Notes: a model not told the origin generated them from the sequence alone. A stretch of 64,000 bases of DNA from Lucifuga dentata (GCA_014773175.1 VXCM01000116.1:248001-312000); one strand, 5' to 3'; shown: positions 24,013-37,050, numbered from the stretch's first letter. Program-made: numbers and translations.

Positions 24013-24747
24013 TTAAAGGACCATACTGGCCATTTTGCATGTTTGAGCCTAATATGTTCAATTTTCAGACATGTTATGCTACTGAAATAATTTCCCAAAG
24101 GATAAAACCCTATCCTTTGGGAAATGATTTTGCAAAATATCAGCTTTCCTGATATTTTGCAAAACCTCTTAATTTTTCAAAATCAAATATTCAAGCAATA
24201 CACCCACCTTAAAAATCAATGTTTCACCTGCTACACAGTAAATTTTGCTGTGTTGAATTAACACTATAAGAGTTGAATGGGACCAAATAGACTCAGGCCT
24301 AGTGTTAAATTAACTCTTATAGTGTTAATTCAACACAACAAAATTTACTGTGTAGTAGTTACGCAAAATTATGAAGTCACAGTCATTTAAATTTTTCCAT
24401 AAACGCAGGTCTTCTTTTGGGACTATATTCCCTGGTGGAGGCATACATTCACTCCATGCTTTTTATTGCACTTAAACACTAAAATTACATAACTTCTAAA
24501 AAAACCTGAATACACGTCTTGTTGGTGATGATGGATTACCTATCCCAAGAACATTTCAAGTATCTACAAGCTGATTTTAATAGCGTACCAGAATGAACTG
24601 AATGGCGGTCTGGAAGGTCAAAAAAAAATTTAAATTCACTGTTCCAGTAGTATGCTTTGGGAAAAGTTAGTTTTCAGTGACATTACATGTGTGAAAATTG
24701 AATATATTAGACTCAAACATGCAAAATGGGGTGGTGCGGTCCTTTAA
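24013..24747 (-). mobile_element. TTAA-flanked MITE, subfamily A (copy 5)
   Basis: TTAAAGGACCATACTGGCC at the left, GCGGTCCTTTAA at the right, in reverse orientation. It is lengthened by a 119-bp foldback element inserted at 24234-24352 (plus a TA duplication). No coding potential. Confidence 0.88.
24234..24352. mobile_element. 119-bp foldback MITE with TA duplication
   Basis: The left arm begins CACAGTAAATTTTGCTGTG and the right arm ends with its reverse complement. The arms pair over about 41 bp with one mismatch. TA lies on both sides (24232-24233 and 24353-24354), and removing the element plus one TA restores the sequence seen in the sister copies (gctaatagtta-like). This fits a Tc1/mariner-mobilised foldback element. 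Confidence 0.85.
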
Positions 24748-26539
24748 GTGATGTTATTGTTTTACATTTACAAATTTCCACACCCATTCTCTGATTGTCG
24801 GCACTTTTGTACCAAAAGCTCATAACTAACAGTGACAGGGGAATATGGTTGGTGTCCCAGAATAGCGTGTGTTGTGTCTCAGCACAGTTGTTGCCTCTTT
24901 TCAACAGGGGACACTGCTGATGCTGGAGCCAAATTGTGAACTATTCAGGGCATCTCCAGGAATTGTGATGAGATGGGCTAGCAGGTAGGACATGCGTTGT
25001 TGTTTAACTGAACTGCCATTGTGAAACAATGCAACTTGCAGCATTTCAGCGTACCGTTTAACTTAAAAAACAAAAGAAGTTACAGAAAGAGTACAGAGAC
25101 TGAACTCAGCAAAACTCGATGAACTGGATTTAACTATGACTTAGAGAATTCCATTTTGGGGAGTTGGCCAGCAAACCAGCTCACAGGGCTATTAAATTAA
25201 GCAACCGCAATGCTGGAGGGCAGGTGTGAACATGTAATTGTTATAATGTTATTGTAGCCTTAATATTATATAGTGTCATCATGTCATTCTTTCAGCTCCA
25301 AACTCGTGAAAACGCAGGCCAGTTCTTAGAAATATCGAGCTGAGCACCAGCATCAGCACTGCGTTGAGTAATTCTGAGTTCCAATAAGCATAGCAAGATG
25401 TTCTTTTTTCATTGTGTTCAAAAATAATACGATATTTGAAAGTGGCAGATTTCCACATGGGGATTCTTGTCTGGCCAATCAGAGATGTTCGGTCTTGCGA
25501 GCTGAGGAACTATATTTCTGGATGAAATTTCTGGTTCTTTGGTGCAAAACAAAGAAGTTCCTGAGTTCCTGAAAAAGTCCCTGCATTGCAAAAAGCACTT
25601 CTGAGACACACTTGATTATAGATTCTATGACTACTTCTACTATAGTGTCACTGTGACGACACTACACCAACAACTACTAGAAATACTTGTTTTTGTACAG
25701 TATGTTCTGCAGTTATTTTCTTCATAATATCATATGAATGCTGGGAATCCTGCATGCATTTTCTTTCTGTAGGTGACTCCCACCTCCAAATTCCGGTTGC
25801 TGTCTGATGTTGAGACGAGGCCACCCTGGTCTTTTTCTTTTTTTTACTTCTGTAAAGGTTAGGGGATGTGAATGAATCAGTTCTGTGTGTGCTGAAGCTT
25901 CTTACCACCAATCAGCAGTGATAAAAAAGAGGAGAGAGAACCAGAGGCAGCAAGGGGAGTAGGGCTCCTCTGTAATTACAACATGGTCTTAAAAAGCAAA
26001 TACCAAGCCCTAGCAACCTCAGCCCGGAGACAGAGAAAAAAAGAGGGGGATAGTGGAGAGGAGGGGTAGAAAAAAATAGGCAAGGGGAGCTAAGAAGCGC
26101 CACAGAGAGCGACCCCGCAATGACCTCGGCTCTCCAACAATCGTCCCCTGCCAGCTGGAGCCAGGGTGAGGGGCGAGAGCGAGGGGCCGGGCAGGATCCC
26201 CTCCGATTTATGACTGACTATAAGGCCCCTGAAAGAAACCCAATCACCCAGGATTCCTGCGCAGCATGACTCTGGCTGGAGAGAATAGATAGCCCAGCAA
26301 AGTGTGGGACTGGGGCTTCAGATGGCAGAGCCAGCAGCTCATACACAGGCACTGACAGAGGGCCACTTTACCAAGGGGAGGGCCAGTGGGCACCGGCTCT
26401 ATTATGTGCAGCCCTGCACATTGTGCATGATATCATTATGCTGTGCCGACTCTAACCTCAGCTACATTCAACGACTGTCCAAACTCATCCTCTGAACTCT
26501 TCCTGTCCAACATATTTCACAACCTGGATTTACATGCAC

Positions 26540-26610
26540 CCGGCTAATTGCTCTTTCTGTCTAATTAGAAGAAATTAAATGGTTATTACATTTCAACCTG
26601 CTATCAATGC
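26540..26610. promoter_or_regulatory. Candidate homeodomain-site cluster
   Basis: Several TAAT/ATTA cores fall within 70 bp: ctaattgctc, ctaattagaag, gaaattaaatgg and ttattac. Such spacing is typical of developmental enhancers near genes like fzd10, but AT-rich DNA produces it by chance too. Confidence 0.2.
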
Positions 26611-28693
26611 AGAGAGGGAAAGAGAGAGGCAGACTGAGAGTAGGGCATGAAAAGAAAGGGAGAAGGCAGCTGTCTTTTAAAGCGGGGTAAGCCGTGCTTG
26701 GAGCTACCCTGCTGATCCATTAGCATATCTGAATGATCCTGTTCCTGCACAGCCACCACCACGCTGCAAGGTGGCACATCTGAAGAACGCGCCCTTTGAG
26801 CGTGCTTGCAAGCTGGGGAAACTCTTATTTTTCAACCCGTTTGAAAATCTGGAGACAACTTGATGTTTGAGAAGCCAACAAAAATAAAAGAGGGAGAGAA
26901 AAGAGGACAGAGAAAGAAAAAAGTTTCAGATTTTGAGGAGGACAGAGTTTTACAAGCCGTTTGAAGCTGGATACTTAATAATTCACTTGATGCTACAAGC
27001 AGCAGTCAGGCAGGATGGAAACACACTCATGCATGACAACACTTTTCATTGTATGCACGTTCTCGAAAGAAAGTATGTCACAACCTCTGGTTTAGGCTGA
27101 GACAATAGAAACGTAGGATATTATTAAAAAGTGGCATTTCAGGGATCCTCAAAAGCAAAATCATTAAAAAAAAATCTATTTCATCACAAAATTTACAGAT
27201 TCTTGCAAGTTACTATTTTATGAAAACTAGTCCTAGCTTTAATTTTTGTGCATATTTGAACAGCGTTATCACCTCCACTTTATCAACTTATAGAGGCAAA
27301 GATAACAACCAAACTCATTCTCCAGTCCAAAATGAACAGTGACACTATGAAATGTGGACTTTGCAACATATAGATAATCATATCCGAAGTGATAAAAACA
27401 TCCTTTTGGAAGAAAAATCCTATATCTTCTTGCAGTATCTCAAGCAATGCTAGAGCTTCTGGTATCTGTAAATTCTGATGCTGATCTTACTTGCTAAATG
27501 TGTCAGAGCTTAATGTGTTTTTTTTTTTTTTTTTTNTTTTTTTTTTTTTTTTTGAGATCAGCCTTGAAGTTGGTCTCCCCTCAGCCACAAAGCGGGCTTC
27601 TATTGACTGGTTCCAGGGAGCGTATTGATGGTTCCATAATTTGGGCACAGGAACACAAAAAGGCTGACCCCCGCTGGGCTCAGCACGACAGCCCAGTCAG
27701 CAGGGAGGCTTGCATTTATTAGCCTGGGAGAGGAGCTCCTGCAGAATTAAAGCACATTCACCCATCCATTGATCTCTGTCATGAAAACAATACTCGCCTC
27801 CCTCTCTGGCAGCGAGCTAGGCACCGCGCGCTCTGAGGTAATTCGGCGGCCATTGAAAACAGGATGGCTCACACCCTCAGGCTCCAAGTAAACTATTTGA
27901 AAAGTGAGAGGAATAGGATAAAAAAAAAAACTAAGCCATATTAGATTATCAATCCACCTGTCCAATTGTATTATGCCATGAATTAGGATGAATGGAGGAT
28001 GAATATGAATGCAGCTGTTTTGTATGTACTTCCAGGGAGCAGAAACCTGTCTTTGTTTTGTTTTTTTTTTTGTTTTTTTGGCTGTGCTGTGACATGTTGA
28101 ATGCAACTTTATGTGCCTTCAAAAGATTTTAAGCCCAGGTTTCCTCTATATTTTGAAAAGATGTCTATAGATTGGATCATGGTTAGGCCATCCACAGCTT
28201 CCTTAACTTTCTTTTAACTTTTGGCCCTGGCATTATGGTCATATGAGAGGTGCAGCACGTGGTTGCATAGCTATAGCGCCTCTCCAAGCGATCTTATCTG
28301 CTGGCCAATAGACAAGGGTAATACATGGGATAAAGGCAAAGGAGAATTAGGGCAGCATTTTCCAACACTGAGAGCCCCCACCATCTTAGTTTCTGTTAAT
28401 CCGCTGATAATGGCCTTCATCACCTCCAAAAATACCAGAGAGTGAGTCACAAGGCAGGATCATGCTTTCCACTGTATCCTATCTGAGAGGAATGCACGTG
28501 TATAAGATAAACAGAGCTGCTTCATTGTTAACCCAACAAAATGTCTTGTGAAACATGTGAAAAATGAAAAGTTCCTATCAGTTGATGTCTTGTGTGCAGG
28601 CCTTCCTCTGGATATATAATAAAAAAAAACGAAAGAATAGTATCTTGAGTGGAAGGTTTGCACCTAAACAACTCTCCCCTTCCTTTGCAGCAG

Positions 28694-28695
<2 letters not shown>

Positions 28696-28724
<29 letters not shown>
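28696..28724. repeat. (TG)n microsatellite
   Basis: About 14 uninterrupted TG units. Confidence 0.95.
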
Positions 28725-28727
<3 letters not shown>

Positions 28728-31534
28728 ACAGGCCTGACTGTTGACCTGAGGAAGCTGCAGGGCTTTGATGCTGCCCTGAGTGGCTAGTGTCCAAGGAACA
28801 GAGGGCTGTCTGGACTGTCTGGTCAGCTCCAGACACAAGCCACAGTNCTAGTGTCCAAGGAACAGAGGGCTGTCTGGACTGTCTGGTCAGCTCCAGACAC
28901 AAGCCACAGTGTCAACACAAGACACGAGAAGACAGAGAATGTCACACTTCACACGTAGTTGAAAGGAGCAGTGCTTCTCATTATGCCACCTAGAGCTGCT
29001 TTTGTCAGCTGGGGTTTGATGTGTGGAGGGGAAGGGCTCAGAAAGACGCCATGGCCTGGTATGGGGCCTGCCGCTGCTACGTTTGAAGTAACAGTCGGGA
29101 CAAGGTCTTTCATATTTACAGGAAAGAGAGGAAAACTCAAGGGATGGCCTTGATTGGCACACTGTTTTGTTAGCGCGATAAATGGCTTGAGCTAATCACC
29201 ATTTGCAAACGACCTAGTCACCAACAGTCCCCGGAGCTCCAGCCGCCTCAGGAGTTTTAAAAACATCTTTGCAGGCACTTTTTTTTTTTGACTCCTCAAA
29301 CATCAGACTTCCTTTAATCTATTCTTACTCAAAAGTCATTCAAATATGTTACATAAATTATGCTCTTAGCATTAAAATCAAAGGGGAGAACCATCTCCAT
29401 CTCTCCTACTGCTGTCAGTAAACTTTTCGATGGACAGGCATAGTCAAACTTAACTTATGGATACTATAGACTGTAAATTTTTTCATTGTAATGTAACTTT
29501 ATAATGTGACCACGTCCCTCAATTACTATGAGAACACTCCTAAACATCATTGTACATTTCATTTATTCATTAAATTAGAGCACGAAAGATAACTTCTTCT
29601 GTATGACACAGGATATCTACCAGCGGGCCATAAAAATAATCTTTATACTTTAAGATTATGGAATCAAATGCAATAATTCCTTGTTTTGTTATTGTATATC
29701 TGTAGATACATTATTATTTAAGCATCCAGTTGTGTGATATATTACTCCTCTCCAAAACTTAAAAAATAAATTTTTTTTAAAAACTGTTCAGCCTAAAATA
29801 AACACTTAAAGAAAAATGTTATAGAAATTTCCATGTTCTTACTTTCATTTACTTTGATACATTTACAATCATTTTATGTGCAAAAAATACATGGATCCAC
29901 TTCTACTCTCCCTTGCTGTGCACACTGAGTGAAAACAGGTCATTTTAGATCTTTAAGGCCTGCTCCCAAAAAGCACATTCTGTTCTAATTAACCCATTGC
30001 ATCAAGCCTGAGCTGCAAAACCCCACAGACTGCTAAATATACAGTATATGCTGGCCAAAACACTCGCTTGCTTGCTTGGTACTTTGTGTTGAACCAGGTG
30101 TGCAGGTGTGTCAATTTAAATGTGTTACCTGATGGCATAAACATGTTACAGAAGTAAAGGACTAATCACTTTCAGAGAAGTTCATGACCTGTATGGGTTT
30201 GCATTTCTGGATGCATTTCTGTAAACATGAACTACAATTTTTGCAAATGACAATGTTCAACACAAACTTTCTACTATATAACACTATAAAAATGAGGGTA
30301 TTAAAAAAACAACAACATAATATGTCCCCTTTAGCCTTGAGACCAGATTGTGAATTCCCATGCGACTACGTCTGCAGATTTCTCAAATATCAATATTGTA
30401 AACCATTTCTGCCTTCATACAGTCAGTACAGTAATAATCAGTACAAAGTATAACTAAAGTGTTAGAGTTGTATTACTTTATATTATTTATTACTAGAACT
30501 TTTTTACTAGAACTTCAAGATGCACTGATGCAGTTATATCTGTGAAAATCTATCCAACTTTTATCACAGTCTGCCCTTATCATTCAAAGGACCAAACACT
30601 GCAGCTAAAATAACATCTTTATCTTCATCTCCATGCTGGCTAGGATCTGATTAATGTCCCAACTGTTTCTCCTCTCCCAGAAGTTCTTATAGTGCAGGTT
30701 AGTCCATTTTCTATGAAGTCTGTGTGCATTGTTTGATGGGAAAACATTCATATACCACATCAAATACACTTTGTACTTGGCAAACAAAGTTGATTCTGAT
30801 CCTGTGTCCTTTTTTACATTGCAAATGAGAGAAAAAAAAACTTATTCAGTAACATCTTACTGGTGTTGACTACTACACCTTAAACCACCATGAAAGGTCA
30901 TGGTCAGGGCCTCTCTTTGTAATATATACAAGGCTTCTTTCAAAAACAAAGGAGAGAGAAAAGGGAGTGTGTGTGTGTGTGTGTGGGTGACAGAGAAAGA
31001 GAGACAGAGTGTGTGTAGGGAGGGTGTAAATAGACTCTGTTCTTATCTTTGTTCAAATAGTGTGGAAAGGAAAAGTCAGGAAATGCACAAAAGGGAGAAA
31101 GGAGCGTAGAACAAAGGCAGGTACAAGATAATGACAAGGTCAAGTGTGTGTTCAATGCCTCAATTCAGCTGGAGAGAGATAAGGCCGTACCTGCTGACAA
31201 GGTGTGTGCAGCAGAGGGGAATGTGAGGTCAGTTAGAACTGTGGGGATAGATTTGGCTACACACACGCACACACGCGAGCGCGCACACACACATACACAC
31301 ACACACGTTTTTGTCGTTCATCTATTGCAACATCAGCTCTCCAGCACCACCTGTTGGACAAACAGGTGCACATACAGTTGCACACACATTCAATTTAACA
31401 TGGGTTGCAACAGATCGAGTTTAGAAATTTATTAGGAAGATTTCAGAATAGGCATCTGGTAAAAAACACACAAACACAGTGACCGGTGAGTAGTGGCAGC
31501 CAGGTGCACCAGTGTTCACTCAACCGGAAGTCAT

Positions 31535-31662
31535 TTAAAGGACCATACCAGCCATTTTGCATGTTTGAGCCTAATATATTCAATTTTCATACATGTGNAT
31601 TTAAAGGACCATACCAGCCATTTTGCATGTTTGAGCCTAATATATTCAATTTTCATACATGT
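31535..31662 (+). mobile_element. TTAA-flanked MITE left-end fragment (subfamily A)
   Basis: Only the left inverted repeat is present (TTAAAGGACCATACCAGCC to the catacatgtg word). It is repeated once because of the N join at 31598. The rest of the element is missing. Confidence 0.75.
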
Positions 31663-32588
31663 GAAAGCTGAAAAAATCTGACATGCAACTTACGAAGTGT
31701 ATCATAATCAGTCTGTAATGTGAAATGATTTGTCTGGATGCTACAGAGTTTGACATGTAAGCAAGTTTCACTTTATTCTTTAAAGCCTTGCATACAGTAT
31801 ATATCATGTCCTGCTATGAGTCCAGTGTTGTAGGAAGCTTTTAAAACCTAAAAAACAACGCAGATACGTTGCCAGTGCATTCATCAGGTCTTTACTGGAG
31901 CAGCTCCAACAATAATCAACACAATTCTTGTGCTGCTTTGATATTTAAGTTCTGTTTCTGAGAGGCATGTCTCAGGCACGGAGCTCACATCTGACAGTGA
32001 GTATGACATTAAGTATGATTTCAAACAGCAACAAAGTGTGAAAGGGCTCGAGGCTCAAAACTTACTTTCACAAAGCTCAAAGGATCAGATTAGTTGAAGG
32101 CTATCTCTGATGTGTCACTCATCTCCAGGAGAGAGGAGAAAGAGAACACAAGATAAAATGTCTTTTGGTGGACCGAGAGCCAGGGAGGGGAGACAGAGAT
32201 GGAGGGATATGCTTCAGTAGATGTGTGATATAACTGATCCTCATACTGACCCTAATCCTGATCTGGAATTCTGATCTCATGCCTGGGTAAAGGAGATAAA
32301 CACCCTTTGGGGAGTTTCAGGCAAAAGAGAGGCCTTGGACAGATACTCAGAGGTGGGCTGGGTCGGTGGGACATCAGGCAGCACTTTGACCACACAGAGC
32401 CTTGAAGATGTGAGGGGCCAAGGGTCTATTTAGTCTCATGCAGCACAGCCAGACTCAGGGTGAGCACAGAGAAAAAGCACCAGGAGAGAAGGTTTGAAGT
32501 GAACTGCAGGGAGCAGGCTGGCTATGCTGTTGCGACTGAAGAAGAAGATGAAGAAGAAGAAGAGAACGAAAAACTATAATAATATCTT
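31663..32588. other. Intergenic DNA, apparently unique
   Basis: No gene or repeat family recognised. A short AAG-rich tract lies near 32540. Confidence 0.5.
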
Positions 32589-32597
32589 GCACTTCTT

Positions 32598-33129
32598 GTT
32601 TTTAAAAAATTTTTTAATTTAGTTAATTTTTTAAACATATAAAATAAAAAATAACAATGACAAAGACAGCAAAACAAACAAAAGGATCTTCATGAATATC
32701 ACACAAAGTCAGTACATTATATACAGCTGAGGGCCATCTTAAGTGTCACATATCAACAAATTATATAGAAATATGACCCATAAATAGTCACTGATGGGCA
32801 CAGTCATTTCATGCACCTTCCAGAAATTTCAACAAAGGTGCCCAGACCTGCCTAAATCTCCCAGATTTNGTCATTTCATGCACCTTCCAGAAATTTCAAC
32901 AAAGGTGCCCAGACCTGCCTAAATCTCCCAGATTTGTTTTGGAGATCGTGAATTAACTTCTCCAATGGCAATAAATTAGCCACTTGATTCAACCATATTT
33001 TAACAGAAGGTATCTGTGGGGATGACCACAAAATAAGAATACACTTTTTAGCCAAATAAACAANTTTAACAGAAGGTATCTGTGGGGATGACCACAAAAT
33101 AAGAATACACTTTTTAGCCAAATAAACAA
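32598..33129 (-). mobile_element. 5'-truncated LINE-1-like insertion
   Basis: The minus strand encodes a degenerate peptide (about 32876-33133) with AKKCILILWSS, IWLNQV and PLEKLIHDL followed by a VWAPLLKFLE ending. This layout resembles the extreme C-terminus of L1-clade ORF2. A 9-bp target-site duplication, GCACTTCTT, flanks it at 32589-32597 and 33130-33138. Most of the element is missing. Two N joins (32869, 33064) duplicate 60-bp segments, so the true insert is about 0.4 kb. Confidence 0.75.
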
Positions 33130-33138
33130 GCACTTCTT

Positions 33139-33965
33139 TAAAGTTATCTCAATTTTAGTTTCTTTTTATTTATCTATTTTACTCTTTGAGGTCGCCATGA
33201 ATGTTTTTTGTTTATACTGACATCTAGTGGTGATACTAGAGTATGTCATGAGTAATTAAATTTCCCAAAGGTTCAAAGAAGATGTACTCAGAGTCATACT
33301 AAAAAAAAAAATTTAATCATGTCAAAATGAATGAACACAGCTTGGTTCCAGTAGGAGGCAGGCTTATCGCAGAGATGGAAGTTTACACACACACGCACAC
33401 GCACACGCACACGCACACGCACACACACACACACACAAAATCCCTGCCAGTGCCTCTGCTTTGTGTACNCACACGCACACGCACACGCACACACACACAC
33501 ACACAAAATCCCTGCCAGTGCCTCTGCTTTGTGTACTGAGGATTAATAGTCCACATCAGGGGCCCTGATGGAGGGGGAGCCAAGCGAAGAGAACATGTTT
33601 GGCCCCTAGACTCTATCAATCAGACACCCCTGCTTCTACCCAAACCAAATTGACCTGCCTGTGCACCGTCCACGTCCACGCTCTGTGTGGAAATAAATCA
33701 CATTAAATCTGAAGAAGGTACCTGTCAGTTCCAGTGAATACACCAACCCTCCTTCTGCTCTCCCCAGATGGAAAGATGCATCTGACTGTTCGGCTCACTA
33801 TCTCACACTTACAACAGCCCGAACACTTGACTGAACTGCCTGCAGAAAGTCACGGATGCACTTTGTTTTCTTTGAGAGTTCAGCTTTAGTTGGATCGTAA
33901 CACACACACATGCATACGTGCACAGGACATTCATTGATCAACTAGTTTTGATCGTCAACTATAAG
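33139..33965. repeat. (CA/CG)n array and flanking unique DNA
   Basis: A mixed (ACACGC)n and (AC)n tract lies at about 33383-33437. It reappears at 33470-33505 because of the unmerged N join at 33469. The remainder is non-coding with no recognised element. Confidence 0.7.
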
Positions 33966-34450
33966 CTCAAGGTTCAAGGTTCAAGGAAATCTTTATTGTC
34001 CCTGAGGGGCAAATTGTTGTACAGCCAGCAGAAACCACACAATCATACTACAAACAATACACAATATACAATGGGCAGTAATTAGCAAAAAAAAAAAAAA
34101 AAAAAAAAAAATCACATTCAATTATTTAAAAGGCCAATGGCAGCTGGAACAAAAGAGAATTTAAGTCTATTTGTCCTACTTAGGCTGCTTGTATCTGCAG
34201 CCGGATGGGAGCAACATGAACTCCTTGCACAAGGGGCGCTAGGATCAGCCAGGACAGACTGGGCCTTCTTCAAATCCTAGTTTTGTACAACTGGGAAAGA
34301 TCAACCAAGGTGATGCCTGCAATTTTGCTGCACACTTTAACAATACCCTGCAGTCTGTTCCTGGTTTTGAAGGTAAGTGACCCGTACCAGCAGACAAAAG
34401 CGAATGTAAGGATTGATTTGATAAAACAAGAATAAAACAATTTCACAAAA
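33966..34450. repeat. Interspersed retroelement-like repeat
   Basis: It begins with tandem caaggtt words and then tctttattgtccctgagggg, a signature I associate with abundant fish interspersed repeats. An internal A-homopolymer lies at 34087-34111, and the block ends around cagcagacaaaagcgaatg. No open frame or target-site duplication was identified. The family is not assigned. Confidence 0.5.
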
Positions 34451-35234
34451 GTATTGTCAAACTCATCTTTACAACATTACAGCTCATGCCAACATTAAAG
34501 CTCATCTATTTGTATAAGACAGAAGAGGTTAAATTTAATGATAAAGTGGATTCTTGGATTAAAAAATTAACGTACTTAGATTTGTGTTGGTGTCATCGGT
34601 GCAGAGTTGTTGATACGTTCTTGCGTCAGTGCTGACAAGACAAATTCCCTCACATTCACTTTACTTGATGAATACAGTGATTTTGAGTCTCATTCTCATT
34701 AAAAACACAGTCACACCAGTATGTTTGCAATAGTGCAGTTCCCCTCCTCTCATCCTTCATCTGTCCCCTTATTCCCTGGTTGTATAAAGTCTGTTCCTCT
34801 GGCTCTTGGCTCCAGGAAGTTTCACAGCATGAGCAATAGTGTGAGGGGAGATAATGTGAGGAGGGCTGGCTTTAAATCTCAGCCCTGCTCATCTCCTCTC
34901 ATCCTCTGGTTCACCTACGCGGCCGGCTGACAGATGACACAGCGAGCAGTCCAGGCTGCATCTCTGTTCTTGGGTCATCCATTGCTCCTGGAATGATAAG
35001 TGGCTGTGTCCTGGTGTGGCTCATCCTGCTGCATACACAGTCAATCACAGCCAGGCCGCGGTACAACACACAGCCGTGGAGCCATAACAAAACTCATGGT
35101 GACATCTGAATCTCCTGAAGTGACAAAAGGATTTTCCACTGTTGGACCCATAAAGTATGAGTGGTACCACTCCTGCTGCTGCTACCTCAATAAATACTAA
35201 CACCTAGTTTTGGCTCTGTTATTTAAATTACTTG
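34451..35234. other. Intergenic DNA, no gene seen
   Basis: Apparently unique. The short open frames have no recognisable domains. Confidence 0.5.
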
Positions 35235-35775
35235 TTAAAGGACCATGACATGCATGTTTCAGTCTAATAAATACTACCTGCATACATTACTGCTTACATT
35301 ACTGTCAAAATTACATTGCTGCATACATTACTGTCAAAATATAAAACTGTATTTTAGTTTTGGTGTTATTTTGCCAAATCCCCTATTTTTCAAATTCAAA
35401 TATTCAAGTGATACACCCACCATAAAATTCAATGTTTCACCTGCTAACACTCACGTTCTAATTTAAATTCCTCTGGCAAAAGCAGTTTTCTCCTGGGATT
35501 ATATTTGGTGGAGGCATGCATTTTCTTCCGTGTAGCTCCGTGTTGGATTGGTTAAATTAAGTAACTTCAACAAAAAATAGTAAGGGCATGTGGTTTGCTG
35601 TGATGGATTACTTGTCTCAAGCACGTTTCAAGTCTCTACAGGTTGATTTTTTATAGCGTAGTGGAATGAACTGAAACTGAAACTAATGGCTGCCTGGAAG
35701 GCAGGAAAAACAATCAGAAAATGTACTATTCCAGTAGTATTTTTGGGGGAAATGGCTGTCATATCATATTTCAAG
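35235..35775 (-). mobile_element. TTAA-flanked MITE, subfamily B, right end eroded
   Basis: It starts TTAAAGGACCATGACATGC, with the AATAAATACTACCTGC word of the B subfamily. Internal family words follow in reverse orientation (gtgatacacccacc, then attccagtagta). The right inverted repeat is not recognisable. Confidence 0.65.
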
Positions 35776-35889
35776 TGCATCCAAAAAAAAAAAACTGCAA
35801 AACTACAAAAATATGATTAAATAATATTTACCATTTTGCTTTAGAGCTGAAGGTTCTCAGTTAACCAGGTCACTCACAGCAGCAGATTC

Positions 35890-37050
35890 ACTTGGACTTG
35901 CTGTTTAGTTTTGAAGACATTGCAACAAATGGTTTCCTCCAGTTCTAAGTCTACAGAGGGCAATAAACTGGCATTTATCCTCTAAGAGTCATTCATACCT
36001 TGAACCAGGTGACCCATTGGGTCACATGGGAGTCATGTAAGGTCATCACGGGTCCACTAGGCTCCTTGGGTCAATAATATATTCAGTCAGATCAGGTCAG
36101 GTTGGTCATGTGATATCGCTTTGGGTCTCGGGTCTGTGTGTCTTATACCCAAGTGGATCCGAGTGGACTCAAGCAGACTCCCGATCAGCTCTGATGTTTT
36201 TTGAGATGAGAGATGACATAAACTGAAGTGCAGAAAAAAAAAATGGAGGAGAAAAGTTGCTTGTTAATTGGTGTTACATCATGCTTCTGCCAGAGCTGGT
36301 GTTCTCTCTTTCTGTTTGACTCTAATTGGGTCTGTATGGGTTGACTGCATTTTGGATTAGGTCTAATTATCCTCGGGTCTATTTTTGGTTCGAGTCCAAC
36401 TGTCCTTGAGTCCCTTTCAGATCAGGTCTCTTTTTCTGAAAATTAATTTATACACATCAAGTTCGCGGATATTTACCACAGACCTATTTTGGGAGGGGTC
36501 CAAAATTTTTGACCTTTAATGTGAGGGTCCTGATCCAAGTGGCTTTTTTTTTTTAACAATATTTTTATTGTATTTTTTTCTTTGTTATACAGGGTATATG
36601 TCCATTTTTACACACAATGGGTACGCATACATAAGTATACATATGCCTCTATACATACTACTGAGCATATTAAGACAGCAGAAAATATCACTTGATTGCA
36701 TACACTCTTGCATTTTTATGCTGTACTAAAAATAGAAAATAAAATTAAAAAGAGAAAAAAAAGGATAAAACATTCTATACAAGAACAGATTAGTTTCTCT
36801 GACAGACATTATTTACAATCCGCAAAAGTATACTCTTTCATAAAATTAGCAGACAAATAAATTAAAATATCAGATATACTCTTCATGTGAATAAGCAAGT
36901 GGCTTTTTTTTAGTTCTAAATCAGTAGTGGGAACTACCTGAGGCCACATGGAAGCCAGGACCCTCATGTGATGAGTTACCTGGCCTAAGGTGTCAATGGC
37001 TTTCAGAGGATAAATGCTGGTGGTTTTCAAAACTAAACAGGATGTCCATT
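35890..37050. mobile_element. Inverted-repeat element with GGGTC-rich interior
   Basis: The left end (ttgctgtttagttttgaaga, then tttatcctct) is repeated inverted at the right end (agaggataaatgctgg, then tttcaaaactaaacagga). The left arm has an extra ~50 bp. The interior at 36000-36440 is packed with degenerate GGGTC/GAGTC words. A LINE-type insertion at 36544-36895 interrupts it. There is no transposase, and the exact outer ends are uncertain. Confidence 0.55.
36544..36895 (-). mobile_element. Antisense retroposon with 16-bp target-site duplication
   Basis: CAAGTGGC plus eight T at 36536-36551 is repeated at 36896-36911. The insert reads from a T run on the plus strand, which is a 3' poly(A) tail on the minus strand. 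That is the hallmark of target-primed reverse transcription. About 0.35 kb of a LINE or SINE 3' end remains; the family is not identified. Confidence 0.7.

Larger units (their letters stand above)
24748..31534. other. 6.8 kb intergenic DNA, candidate regulatory blocks
   Basis: No protein gene recognised. GC-richer, complex stretches lie at about 26120-26780, 27760-27990 and 29140-29250. Simple repeats are a T-homopolymer with an N near 27520-27553, (TG)n at 28696-28724 and about 30967-30986, and (CA)n mixed tracts at about 31259-31306. The repeat at 28784-28910 around the N at 28847 is an assembly duplication. Confidence 0.5.

Noticed and set aside
28784..28910. Perfect 63-bp tandem duplication
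   Set aside because: It is centred on a single N and has the same size as the other join artefacts.
32876..33133. Tandem repeated peptide (AKKCILILWSS twice)
   Set aside because: The repetition is produced by the unmerged contig overlap at the N (33064), not by a real tandem repeat.
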